DNA of 23,380 bases from Taibaiella sp. (lineage in GTDB: Bacteria > Bacteroidota > Bacteroidia > Chitinophagales > Chitinophagaceae), in NCBI GenBank assembly GCA_019454705.1, contig JACFNS010000002.1:1-23380 (forward strand). Direction: 5' to 3'. The notes under the pieces were generated by a model. The model did no database searches and was not told the DNA's origin. It saw only the letters and a program-made list of their open reading frames with translations. This document shows, in pieces, positions 7,501-15,314 of the stretch. The number at the start of each line of letters is the position of its first letter. The first letter of the stretch is position 1. The translations under genes and the position numbers were made by a program.

Positions 7501-7527
7501 TAGGGGTAATCCAGTTTTTATGCGTTT
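7501..7527 (+). promoter_or_regulatory. ECF-type promoter of the second receptor
   Basis: TAGGGGTAA (7501-7509), 13 bases, CGTTT (7523-7527), ending 26 bases before the ATG at 7554. It has the same motif and spacing as the fecR promoter. It would give the second receptor pair its own control by the same sigma factor. Confidence 0.65.
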
Positions 7528-7551
7528 TGATATTGTTATTAAACGCATAAA
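7517..7551. repeat. 11-bp inverted repeat over the second receptor's promoter
   Basis: TTTATGCGTTT (7517-7527) and AAACGCATAAA (7541-7551) are perfect arms around a 13-base spacer. The left arm contains the CGTTT promoter box and the right arm ends two bases before the start codon. The site could bind a repressor or activator as a dimer. A transcript starting downstream of CGTTT would lose the left arm, which argues for a DNA site over an RNA hairpin. Confidence 0.55.
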
Positions 7552-7553
7552 GC

Positions 7554-9857
7554 ATGACAAAAATCAAATTCATTCTATTTCTGATAGCCACGGTAAGCTG
7601 TTTTGTAACCGGGGCGCAGAACATTACAGTAAGTGGTTATATTTCTGAAGCGGGCAGCGGTGAGCGGCTGATAGGGGCCACCGTATTTGTTCCCGGAAAA
7701 AATATTGGCACTACTACCAATGCCTACGGTTTTTACTCAATCACCCTGCCTGCTGATACATTTACACTCCGCTATTCTTATATCGGTTATCAGCCTGTAA
7801 TCAAAAATATTACGGGTAAGGGCAATCAACAAGTGAATGTTGAAATGAAACAGGATAAAGGATTGGAGGAAGTGGTGATTACCTCGCAAAAAGATGCCAT
7901 CCAGTCGCGTACGCAAATGAGCAGTATTGATCTGCCCATACAGACCATAAAATCCCTACCCGCCTTCCTGGGCGAGGTAGATGTAATGCGTGCCATACAG
8001 TTGCTGCCCGGGGTACAAGGCGGCAATGAGGGTTCTACAGGTATCTACGTACGTGGCGGAGGGCCCGACCAGAACCTGATACTGTTGGACGGCGTACCTG
8101 TGTACAATGCCAGTCACTTGTTTGGTTTTTTCAGCGTATTCAATGCCGATGCTATACGTAGTGTGGAAGTGATAAAAGGAGGTTTCCCCGCCCGTTATGG
8201 CGGCAGGTTGTCCTCTGTTGTAGACATCAATATGAAAGAAGGTAACAAAGAAAAATTGCATGGCGAAGGTGGGATTGGGTTGATAGCTTCAAGGCTGACG
8301 TTGGAAGGCCCTATACAGAAAGGCAAATCGTCATTTATGATTTCCGGCCGCCGAACTTATTATGATCTGATAGCTAAACCCTTTATGCGTGGTGCGGTAA
8401 AAGGCGGCTACTATTTCTACGACCTGAATGGTAAAGCCAACTTCCAGCTGGGCAAGAAGGACCACCTGTACATCAGCGGCTATTTTGGCAACGACAAATT
8501 TTACGCCCGTCAATCCAATAACAGCGGTGGGTTGCTCAATACAGATTTCCGTACCAACCTGCAATGGGGTAACGCAACTGCCGTTGGCCGTTGGAACCAT
8601 GAGTTCACACCAAAGCTCTTTGGTAACCTGACGACATATTACAGCAGGTACAGGTTCATGGTATCTGCACAAACGAAGAATCAACTGGTAGGGAGCAACG
8701 AAGAATACTTATTGAAGTACAGCTCAGGCATCAACGACAAAGCGGTGAAGTATGATTTTGACTACCTTCCGGGGGCTAATCATTATATCAAAGCCGGCGT
8801 AGGTTTTATCGCTCATACTTACAAGCCCGGTGCACAGCAAACTAAAATCAGGAGCATACTCGCCAACCAGGATACGACAATTGGTGTAGATGATATACAC
8901 GCCAACGAAATAGATGCATACATAGAAGATGATATACGCATATCATCACGTTTCAAAGCAAACATCGGCCTGCACTGGACCGGGTTCTCAGTACGGAACC
9001 AATTTTATCACTCTATACAGCCGCGTGTAGCTGCACGTTACCTGATTACAGACGAGCTGAGTGCTAAAGCGTCTTTCGTGCAGATGAACCAGTTTATCCA
9101 TCTGCTCACCAACTCATCCATTGGCCTGCCAACTGACCTGTGGGTGCCTGTTACCGATAAGGTGCCCGTGCAGAAATCTTATCAGTATGCAGCAGGTATG
9201 GCCTATACACACCGTACGGGCATAGAGGTGAGTGTGGAAGGTTATTACAAGACCATGGATAATATCATAGAATACAAAGAGGGCGCAAGCTTCTTTAATA
9301 CCGCCACCAATTGGGAGGATAAGATAGAGATAGGCAAGGGCTGGAGCTATGGTGGTGAGTTATTTGTACAGAAAAAGAAAGGCCGTTTTACAGGATTGAT
9401 GGGTTATACCCTGTCGTGGACAAACAGGCAGTTTGACAACCTGAACATGGGTAAAGTATATCCTTATCGCTACGACCGCAGGCACGACTTTAAAATTGCG
9501 GGTATCTACAGCCTCACTGATAGGATAGAGCTAAGCGCTGAATGGCTGTATGGTACAGGTAATGCCATCACCCTGCCTGTTGCTTATCATCAGGGGCTTG
9601 AAGGTGGTGAAGTACTGGTATATGGAGAGCGTAATGCTTTCAGGATGCCCGCCTACCACAGGGGAGATGTGAGCATCAAGTTTTCTAAACAAAAGAAAAA
9701 CTGGGAGCGTGCCTGGGTAGTCGGCGTGTACAATGTATATAACCGCCGCAATCCCTTCTATGTGTACAGCAGTACCAACAGCAGCGGCAATAATGTATTC
9801 AAACAAATGAGCCTGTTCCCTATCATACCTTCTATCACATATCAGTTCAAATTTTAA
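7554..9857 (+). CDS. TonB-dependent receptor without STN domain
   Basis: This 767-residue outer-membrane transporter has a signal peptide of about 21 residues (ending VTGAQ). A carboxypeptidase-regulatory-like domain follows at about 24-108 (GATVFVPGKNIGTTTNAYGF, YSYIGY), then the plug (about 125-230, with IYVRGGGPDQNLILLDGVP and FPARYGGRLSS), and a barrel ending in ITYQFKF. It is paralogous to the receptor at 3856, sharing the VMRA start of the plug and the WEDKI...GWSYGGE and YRYDRRHDFK stretches late in the barrel. It lacks the STN domain, so it can transport but should not signal to FecR by the known mechanism. It has its own ECF-type promoter and is followed by its own DUF4249 gene. Confidence 0.93.
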   Translation: MTKIKFILFLIATVSCFVTGAQNITVSGYISEAGSGERLIGATVFVPGKNIGTTTNAYGFYSITLPADTFTLRYSYIGYQPVIKNITGKGNQQVNVEMKQDKGLEEVVITSQKDAIQSRTQMSSIDLPIQTIKSLPAFLGEVDVMRAIQLLPGVQGGNEGSTGIYVRGGGPDQNLILLDGVPVYNASHLFGFFSVFNADAIRSVEVIKGGFPARYGGRLSSVVDINMKEGNKEKLHGEGGIGLIASRLTLEGPIQKGKSSFMISGRRTYYDLIAKPFMRGAVKGGYYFYDLNGKANFQLGKKDHLYISGYFGNDKFYARQSNNSGGLLNTDFRTNLQWGNATAVGRWNHEFTPKLFGNLTTYYSRYRFMVSAQTKNQLVGSNEEYLLKYSSGINDKAVKYDFDYLPGANHYIKAGVGFIAHTYKPGAQQTKIRSILANQDTTIGVDDIHANEIDAYIEDDIRISSRFKANIGLHWTGFSVRNQFYHSIQPRVAARYLITDELSAKASFVQMNQFIHLLTNSSIGLPTDLWVPVTDKVPVQKSYQYAAGMAYTHRTGIEVSVEGYYKTMDNIIEYKEGASFFNTATNWEDKIEIGKGWSYGGELFVQKKKGRFTGLMGYTLSWTNRQFDNLNMGKVYPYRYDRRHDFKIAGIYSLTDRIELSAEWLYGTGNAITLPVAYHQGLEGGEVLVYGERNAFRMPAYHRGDVSIKFSKQKKNWERAWVVGVYNVYNRRNPFYVYSSTNSSGNNVFKQMSLFPIIPSITYQFKF

Positions 9858-9876
9858 ACAACAAAAATAAGACAGT

Positions 9877-10818
9877 ATGAAACTGAATATAATAGCCATA
9901 ACAGCAGGTGCTTTACTACTTACATCCTGTGAAAAAGAAATAATAGTAGATGTGCCTCCACATGAACCAAAACTCACAATCAACTCTGTTACTTATACAG
10001 GTGATACTATTAGTGTGATGTTGGGCAAAAGCATCGACGTGTTGAAACATAAGTACGGTACCAACCTGGGCGTCAATAATGCAGTCGTTCAACTGCAGGC
10101 AGGAGATAAAGCAGCGGTCACTATGAAATACGATAATACATCAGGTATGTATATATCGGATATGGTGGCGGAGCCGGGTATAACATATAGTGTAAAGGCC
10201 GTCGCACCCGGGTTTAAGGACGTTTCTGGAACAACGTGCGCGCCACGCGTGGTGGAAATACAATCGCTACAGAGGATAAAAGATGTGCGGCTGGATATGG
10301 ATGGTAATATGCAGGACGAACTGAGGCTGACCTTTGACGACCCCGCAGGCGAAAAGAACTACTATATAGTCATTATCAGCGCATCATATATGGTCAATAA
10401 CTATGAGGAAACGGCATATTCCGGTTGTGTCAACACACCAGACCCGTCAGTAGAAACCCTGTACGACGAATCTATTGACCAGAATACCTGTATAGAAAGC
10501 AATGGCATCTTCCTGCGCGATGAATTGTTTGACGGTAAGCGTAAAGAACTAAGGTTGTTTGTACGCAGTACCGATCTGCAGGCTGTGGAGATGCCCGGGT
10601 TAGGCATGGTGTATCCCACTATAGAGATACAGCATGTAACGGAGGAGTATTTCAGGTATATCAAATCATCACGTTACGCTTCTGTCAACAGCGGTAACCC
10701 CTTTGCAGAACCATCTAATGTGTACACCAATATCAAAGACGGTTTTGGGATATTCAGTGTCTCTCATTCGGAAGTGATGGAAATAAAAGAGGACTATGTG
10801 TATATAGCGGGTGCGTGA
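9877..10818 (+). CDS. DUF4249-family lipoprotein
   Basis: This 313-residue lipoprotein has the lipobox LTSC with Cys18. The mature start EKEIIVDVPPHEPKLTINSV matches the DUF4249 pattern seen in the first copy, as does the C-terminal IKDGFGIFSVSHSEV. It lies 19 bases after the second receptor gene and is probably its surface partner. Two cysteines in the middle (SGCVNTPD and QNTCIES) might form a disulfide. The stop codon TGA lies in the loop of the terminator hairpin, so the gene ends inside the terminator. Confidence 0.87.
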   Translation: MKLNIIAITAGALLLTSCEKEIIVDVPPHEPKLTINSVTYTGDTISVMLGKSIDVLKHKYGTNLGVNNAVVQLQAGDKAAVTMKYDNTSGMYISDMVAEPGITYSVKAVAPGFKDVSGTTCAPRVVEIQSLQRIKDVRLDMDGNMQDELRLTFDDPAGEKNYYIVIISASYMVNNYEETAYSGCVNTPDPSVETLYDESIDQNTCIESNGIFLRDELFDGKRKELRLFVRSTDLQAVEMPGLGMVYPTIEIQHVTEEYFRYIKSSRYASVNSGNPFAEPSNVYTNIKDGFGIFSVSHSEVMEIKEDYVYIAGA

Positions 10819-10832
10819 GCACCCGCTTTTTT
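10807..10832 (+). terminator. Strong intrinsic terminator of the receptor locus
   Basis: GCGGGTGC (10807-10814) and GCACCCGC (10819-10826) are perfect arms around the loop GTGA, followed by six T. The loop contains the TGA stop codon of the upstream gene. Confidence 0.93.
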
Positions 10833-10844
10833 ATGATAATTGAA

Positions 10845-10877
10845 TTTGCGCTATGTCCGATTATCGTCGCATCTTTG
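10845..10877 (+). promoter_or_regulatory. Housekeeping promoter of the decarboxylase gene
   Basis: TTTG (10845-10848), 21 bases, CATCTTTG (10870-10877), one mismatch from the Bacteroidota consensus TTTG/TAnnTTTG. Transcription would begin near 10883, which rules out the in-frame upstream TTG at 10840 and supports the ATG at 10903. Confidence 0.65.
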
Positions 10878-10902
10878 CAGCATAATCAGCATTAATACAG
10901 CT

Positions 10903-12420
10903 ATGGGTAATATGAAAGGGCCGCTCACCAGCCACCCGGTTACGGATAATTTCAAAGAGTGGAGCGTGCAGGTAGACGGGCGTAAGTTTCTGCAGCAGTT
11001 GGCGCGCCATGCATACAGGATATGCAATTATGATGCAGTGGCCGACAACTACAATATATTTCATCAACACTTTGGCAAAACGGGGGTGATACATTTTGCG
11101 GTAAAGGCCAGCGCTGAACCACACATACTCAAGACGTTGATAGCAAAGGGCTCTGGTTTCGAGATAGCTACCTACAGCGAGCTGCGACTACTGATAGAAA
11201 GCGGCCTGTCAAAGGAAGACATCGGGACGAAAGTAAACTTCGGGCAAACGCAAAAGGAGCGCGCTGATATACGCAAGGCACTGGTAGATGGTGTACGCAA
11301 CTTCGCCACCGATAATGTACACGATATACGCATCATAGCAGAGGAGGCGTTCAAACTGCGTATGGACAAGGGTGCTATCAGGATGCAGGTACGCCTGTTC
11401 AACAGCGATAGTGATACATCGGGCGAGGGATATTCCCAATCTTTCAACCGCCGCTACGGTGTGGACAATGAACAGGCCATGCAACTGGCGCGTAATATCG
11501 CAGAACGTGGCATGACACTGACTGGTTTTACCTTTCACCCCGGCAGCGATTCCAACAACCCGCAACTGTGGGACTATGGCGTGCGTAATGCAGCCATACT
11601 TACACGCAGGGCAAAGGAGGAGTTGGGTATTGAAGTAACAGAACTGAACCTGAGCGGTGGTTTTGACCCTGCTATACATATTGAGCAATACAGCAAACAT
11701 ATACTGCCACTGATAGACAAAATATACAAAGAAGAGAAAGCCACACACCCGCACAGGATAGATACTGAGCCCGGCCGCTGGCTGGTAGCTAATGCTGAGG
11801 TGCTGATAGGCAAAGTATCTAACGTCAAGATTAATAAAGACGGCACCCGCATCGTTACGATGACAACAGGTGTGTCAGAAAACGGAACGCTGACCGATTT
11901 GGGCCTGGATTTTGATTTCTTTATACTGGAAGATGGCAAAGCCCGCAAGCTGGAAAAACGGGACGACATTCGTGGCAACCTGCATGGCCGCGCCTGTGCT
12001 GACTTTGATGTAATGGCAGAATCCACACCCATACCTGATGAACTGCACCCAGATAATCCCATAGCTGACGATGTGTTTGTAGTGATACACGGAGCAGGTG
12101 CCTATTCGCATTATATGGAGCGCAACTTCTGGTGCGGTATTACCCCACCTATGAAGATGAATTACGATGATTTTAAAAACTGCATCACACACGAAAAATA
12201 TTACCAGGTGGCATTGGTTAACTCGTATGCAGAACGCTCGGGCCTGCCATTGAAAAACGCCATGAGTTTCATTACACGTGATACCCACAAAAAGATAGGT
12301 GAAATAAAAGGTTCTGAAATAGCAAGGATATTGGATAACCCTATACTGCTCAACAAATTGGGCCTGCATATACTTAGCAGCGTGGCGGAGTTTGTGCAGG
12401 AGCATGCAGATAGGCAATAA
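10903..12420 (+). CDS. Type III PLP-dependent amino acid decarboxylase (Orn/DAP/Arg decarboxylase 2 family)
   Basis: This 505-residue cytoplasmic enzyme has the alanine-racemase-like barrel of fold-type III PLP enzymes. The PLP lysine is Lys68 in HFAVKAS. Other signatures are FHPGS (His212), LNLSGGFD near 249-255, the phosphate-binding EPGR (289-292), GRACADFD with the active-site Cys365, and GAYSHYM near 399. The family decarboxylates ornithine, lysine, arginine, diaminopimelate or carboxynorspermidine; these motifs alone do not choose. The Cys-containing C-terminal motif and free-standing gene favour a polyamine-type ornithine or arginine decarboxylase. The protein is longer than typical ornithine decarboxylases (about 400 residues) because of insertions and a helical C-terminal tail of about 50 residues. 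It has its own promoter and terminator. Confidence 0.85.
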   Translation: MGNMKGPLTSHPVTDNFKEWSVQVDGRKFLQQLARHAYRICNYDAVADNYNIFHQHFGKTGVIHFAVKASAEPHILKTLIAKGSGFEIATYSELRLLIESGLSKEDIGTKVNFGQTQKERADIRKALVDGVRNFATDNVHDIRIIAEEAFKLRMDKGAIRMQVRLFNSDSDTSGEGYSQSFNRRYGVDNEQAMQLARNIAERGMTLTGFTFHPGSDSNNPQLWDYGVRNAAILTRRAKEELGIEVTELNLSGGFDPAIHIEQYSKHILPLIDKIYKEEKATHPHRIDTEPGRWLVANAEVLIGKVSNVKINKDGTRIVTMTTGVSENGTLTDLGLDFDFFILEDGKARKLEKRDDIRGNLHGRACADFDVMAESTPIPDELHPDNPIADDVFVVIHGAGAYSHYMERNFWCGITPPMKMNYDDFKNCITHEKYYQVALVNSYAERSGLPLKNAMSFITRDTHKKIGEIKGSEIARILDNPILLNKLGLHILSSVAEFVQEHADRQ

Positions 12421-12427
12421 CAACAGC

Positions 12428-12454
12428 ACAGCCCCTCTAATACAGAGGGGCTGT
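12428..12454. terminator. Bidirectional terminator between convergent genes
   Basis: ACAGCCCCTCT (12428-12438) and AGAGGGGCTGT (12444-12454) are perfect 11-base arms around AATAC. It lies 7 bases after the decarboxylase stop and 21 bases before the stop of the convergent T9SS gene, and so can serve both. Confidence 0.8.
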
Positions 12455-12475
12455 TCTATTGTCTGAATATTCCTG

Positions 12476-14632
12476 TTATAATTTCACCCACTTTACGGTA
12501 TAGTTTGCTCTACCGGTTGATGCATTTACAGCATAAATACCTTTAACCAAATCTGACGCAGGAAGGCCAATATAATTATCGCCTTCATTTACTTCGATAT
12601 TAGTTTTATATACAGTTTTACCTGCAACATCAGTTATAGTAATATCCATGATTTGTTTTGCAGCTGCATATATTTTTAGCTGTGCATTATTGCCCGATGG
12701 GTTAGGTATAATCATTACCCCTTTCTCCATTGATTCTACCACTGATATGCCCACTGCCTGTATGGTAGCATTGGTATCGGTGGTATTGAATGCCGTTATT
12801 TGATTGCCATTCTTGTCTATCATAATAGCATCATCAAATATAAAGTCTACTATAGTGCCCGGTATGGCATTTGACGGTACAGTAAAATTTAACATGGCTA
12901 TAGTACCGGTGCCGCTTATATTCTTATGGTCGGTACGGGCCATTGCCCAATCTATAGTCGACGTGCTGAAATTCTTACTGAATTTGAGCGTATTACTGCT
13001 GTTTCCAATCCAGCTTGTTGCTGTAGTGATTGTGGCCTGTGTTCCCAGGGTGATGCCATTAATCTGTACATTGGTACCAAGCCCGTACATGTCGTTCATC
13101 GGGTCGGCTGTAGTACCCAGTTTTATGGGTATACTGACACTTGCACCCGGTGCAAGTGTTATACCAGCCAGGTCGAAATAGAGTTCCGGCACACCGCTTG
13201 TTTTACTTCTTGGCCCGCCTTTAGGATGTGTCAATCCATAATTAGCGGCTATTGCTGCAAGGTCGCCTGCATTGATAATACCGTTCCCGTTGCAATCGCC
13301 GTGTTTAATGTTTACTGTTGAGAATGGATAGTTCATAGACCAGTTGGTTGCCCATTGCGGTACCCAATTTATAGATGCACCTGGCCTTGCAGGGCCTGTC
13401 TGGTTGTACGCTACCGCTATGGCCAATACATCCCACAGGTTGGCTATCTTATCGCTGTTTGCGTCTCCGGGCCATACGCTGTCTGTAGGGCATTGTTGAT
13501 TTTTTATTAGCAGAGTGTAATTGACATAACCGCGGGGGCAGGCATTATCCCTAACTTTTATAGGTATATATAAATACGGTAATGTGGATGGGTTCATGTT
13601 AGAAGTGGCCGTCCACGATACTGTTACAGAACCGGTGGGTTTACCATTAGTTTTACTGATATTGAAATTCCATCCTGATAGCTGCGGAGTATCAACCTGC
13701 TCGATATATACTGAATCCGTTGAAACCGGGTCTGTAAAGCTTAGCGTGGCTGAACCTGCGGCACCCGGGCATGCATATGCCGTGGCGCTGCTTAATGAAT
13801 TGAGCAGCGGGTATGAATAATTTATATTGCCCCCTAACACTGCAACTGCAAAGTCGCGCATATAGCTGGCTATAAGGTTGCCGTTTCTGTATTCTTTTAC
13901 CAGGAAAGCAAGGTTGTAATTGCCCATATTACTACCCTGTAATGTCATTGTTTGTGCTGCATTGTTGATAGTGTACGTGCCACTGCCCCCAAAGGGTGAT
14001 GTTGCTGAATACCCTGTTGCGTATGTTACATTAGTTGTAGCATTGGTTTTAGGTGCGATACGTTCAAATACTATACTGTCCCCATCTACGTCTACGACTT
14101 GTATGGGAACTACGGTTGTATTGGTTGACAAATAGAAAGGGCCGTGGTTAACTACAAGCGCGCTCGTGTTTGCGCCGTTTGTATTGTTCAGGGTTGCCAT
14201 CAGGTGCAGGTTACTTGTTCCCGCCAGGTTCATCATAGTAGTTCGTGCATTAGCATTGTATTCAAACACCCAATCAGTCCTGGGTGATGACGGTAAATTA
14301 ACTACCGCCTTGTATGTTCCCATCATAATACCTGGTACATTGGAAGAAGAGTTCTGACACTTGGTCACCGTGCCTGGGCAAGGAACTGTTACCTGGTTCA
14401 GGTATAATTGCTGGGCAGTAACCTGGAAGTTGACGCCTGTCGATGCGGAACGTATTGTAATAGGGACCGACCCGGGAAGTGCTATGCCGGAGCAGTCGCG
14501 ATAAAGATGCAACGTAATTACATAACTGGAGCCGTTGTATGCGTAACTCAACTCCCCGCCCATCAGGTGCGATGCGCTGGATTGAACACTTGATAACAGC
14601 AAAACCGCAAGTAAACAGTTGATGTATTTCAT
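12476..14632 (-). CDS. T9SS-sorted surface protein with dockerin-like and cohesin-like segments
   Basis: This 718-residue exported protein has a signal peptide of about 20 residues. The mature start SHLMGGELSYAYNG with LHLYRDCSG is a module common at the head of large Bacteroidota surface proteins. Residues 389-470 hold two loop-helix units, DANSDKIANLWD and DCNGNGIINAGD, each followed by a helix, as in type I dockerin calcium-binding repeats. Residues about 483-620 (LYFDLAGITLAPGASVSIPI onward) resemble a cohesin-like beta sandwich. The last 75 residues (MIIPNPSGNNAQLKIYA to YTVKWVKL) form a type A T9SS sorting domain. Cohesin- and dockerin-like parts in one chain suggest intramolecular packing or self-association, not a true cellulosome; that is inference. 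It is alone on this strand, convergent with the decarboxylase. Confidence 0.82.
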   Translation of the reverse strand: MKYINCLLAVLLLSSVQSSASHLMGGELSYAYNGSSYVITLHLYRDCSGIALPGSVPITIRSASTGVNFQVTAQQLYLNQVTVPCPGTVTKCQNSSSNVPGIMMGTYKAVVNLPSSPRTDWVFEYNANARTTMMNLAGTSNLHLMATLNNTNGANTSALVVNHGPFYLSTNTTVVPIQVVDVDGDSIVFERIAPKTNATTNVTYATGYSATSPFGGSGTYTINNAAQTMTLQGSNMGNYNLAFLVKEYRNGNLIASYMRDFAVAVLGGNINYSYPLLNSLSSATAYACPGAAGSATLSFTDPVSTDSVYIEQVDTPQLSGWNFNISKTNGKPTGSVTVSWTATSNMNPSTLPYLYIPIKVRDNACPRGYVNYTLLIKNQQCPTDSVWPGDANSDKIANLWDVLAIAVAYNQTGPARPGASINWVPQWATNWSMNYPFSTVNIKHGDCNGNGIINAGDLAAIAANYGLTHPKGGPRSKTSGVPELYFDLAGITLAPGASVSIPIKLGTTADPMNDMYGLGTNVQINGITLGTQATITTATSWIGNSSNTLKFSKNFSTSTIDWAMARTDHKNISGTGTIAMLNFTVPSNAIPGTIVDFIFDDAIMIDKNGNQITAFNTTDTNATIQAVGISVVESMEKGVMIIPNPSGNNAQLKIYAAAKQIMDITITDVAGKTVYKTNIEVNEGDNYIGLPASDLVKGIYAVNASTGRANYTVKWVKL

Positions 14633-14773
14633 GACATATTAATTTTTTGGTGCAAAGGAATAGAACACGTGCAGCCATGGAATGGTTGGGTAAATATTAA
14701 AAAATCCTAAAAATATTAACCGGGGGGTATTTATTATACACTATTTACATCTTCCTGGATATAACGGGCTATT

Positions 14774-15007
14774 TTATCTTAATGTACAATATACAAAAAA
14801 ATCATGCTTCTCTGCAATATTAATTTCTGATTCAGCACATTCTTTGGCAGCTTTCTTGCTGTTGGTGGCCCGTACCGATATCAGTAAAGTGTCGGCCTGT
14901 TCATATTCATTTAAGTAGGCGCACTCACAGTTGTAATATTCCTTTTTGCAGGAAGATACAGCCATAAAAACTGATGCTATGAATATGCAAGTTACTCCAC
15001 GGCGCAT
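14774..15007 (-). CDS. Small Cys-rich lipoprotein, paralogue of the next one upstream
   Basis: This 77-residue lipoprotein has the lipobox VSSC with Cys20, followed by KKEYYNCECAYLNEYEQ. The mature part keeps the pattern C-x-C near the N-terminus, a Cys in the middle (AAKECAESE) and a Cys near the end (VYCTL). The neighbour encoded just upstream has the same order. Its ATG lies inside the end of that gene (16-base overlap), so translation is probably coupled. Function unknown; a small envelope protein stabilised by two disulfides is a reasonable reading. Confidence 0.65.
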   Translation of the reverse strand: MRRGVTCIFIASVFMAVSSCKKEYYNCECAYLNEYEQADTLLISVRATNSKKAAKECAESEINIAEKHDFFVYCTLR

Positions 15008-15207
15008 TGTACATTTTTATATTGGGGGTTGCCGCTCAATGCCAGGCTTTTTTGTTTACACTCAAATGAAGCGGATTCTTTTTTGCCGGTTTCTATTTTG
15101 TAGGTAGCTATTTCTTGCTCACCGTCCATGCAGGTGCAGGTATAGCTGTCGTTTCCGCAGGATGTGAGCATTATTGTTGTAATTGCTGTCACGGTTATTT
15201 TAAACAT
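14992..15207 (-). CDS. Small Cys-rich lipoprotein
   Basis: This 71-residue lipoprotein has the lipobox LTSC with Cys17, then GNDSYTCTCMDGEQEIATY, FECKQKSLAL and VQCAVE at the end. Spacing of the mature cysteines (C-x-C, C, C) matches the protein encoded immediately downstream, so the two are tandem duplicates that have diverged. The C-terminal end overlaps the next start by 16 bases. No known family is recognised. The upstream hairpin at 15226-15241 ends 18 bases before this start, so a promoter must lie within or before it. Confidence 0.65.
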   Translation of the reverse strand: MFKITVTAITTIMLTSCGNDSYTCTCMDGEQEIATYKIETGKKESASFECKQKSLALSGNPQYKNVQCAVE

Positions 15208-15225
15208 ACAGCTAAAATAAACAAA

Positions 15226-15241
15226 GCGGGTGAAAACCCGC
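15226..15241 (-). terminator. Terminator of the S24 repressor gene
   Basis: GCGGGT (15226-15231) and ACCCGC (15236-15241) pair around GAAA. Read leftwards the stem is followed by TTTGTTTATTTT. It lies about 75 bases after the repressor stop. Confidence 0.6.
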
Positions 15242-15280
15242 CTTGCTATTGTATTTACTAACCCTTAATTGCTTGTCTTT

Positions 15281-15306
15281 CTCAAATTTTGGATTTGAAA
15301 TTTGAG
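15281..15306. repeat. 9-bp inverted repeat after the repressor gene
   Basis: CTCAAATTT (15281-15289) and AAATTTGAG (15298-15306) are perfect arms with an 8-base loop. No T-run follows on either strand, so it is not an obvious terminator. It may be an interspersed repeat copy or an RNA 3'-end stem. Confidence 0.45.
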
Positions 15307-15314
15307 ATTTACCA

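Noticed and set aside
10840..10902. A 21-codon N-terminal extension of the decarboxylase from a TTG
   Set aside because: The predicted promoter lies within it, so the transcript would start downstream; the added residues show no family similarity.
12712..12735. Minus-strand AGGGGTAA inside the 718-residue protein gene
   Set aside because: It lies within coding sequence and has no CGTTT box at the right distance.
12476..14632. A cellulosome scaffold gene
   Set aside because: Only one cohesin-like segment is present, no carbohydrate-binding module or dockerin enzyme is nearby, and the protein ends in a T9SS tail.
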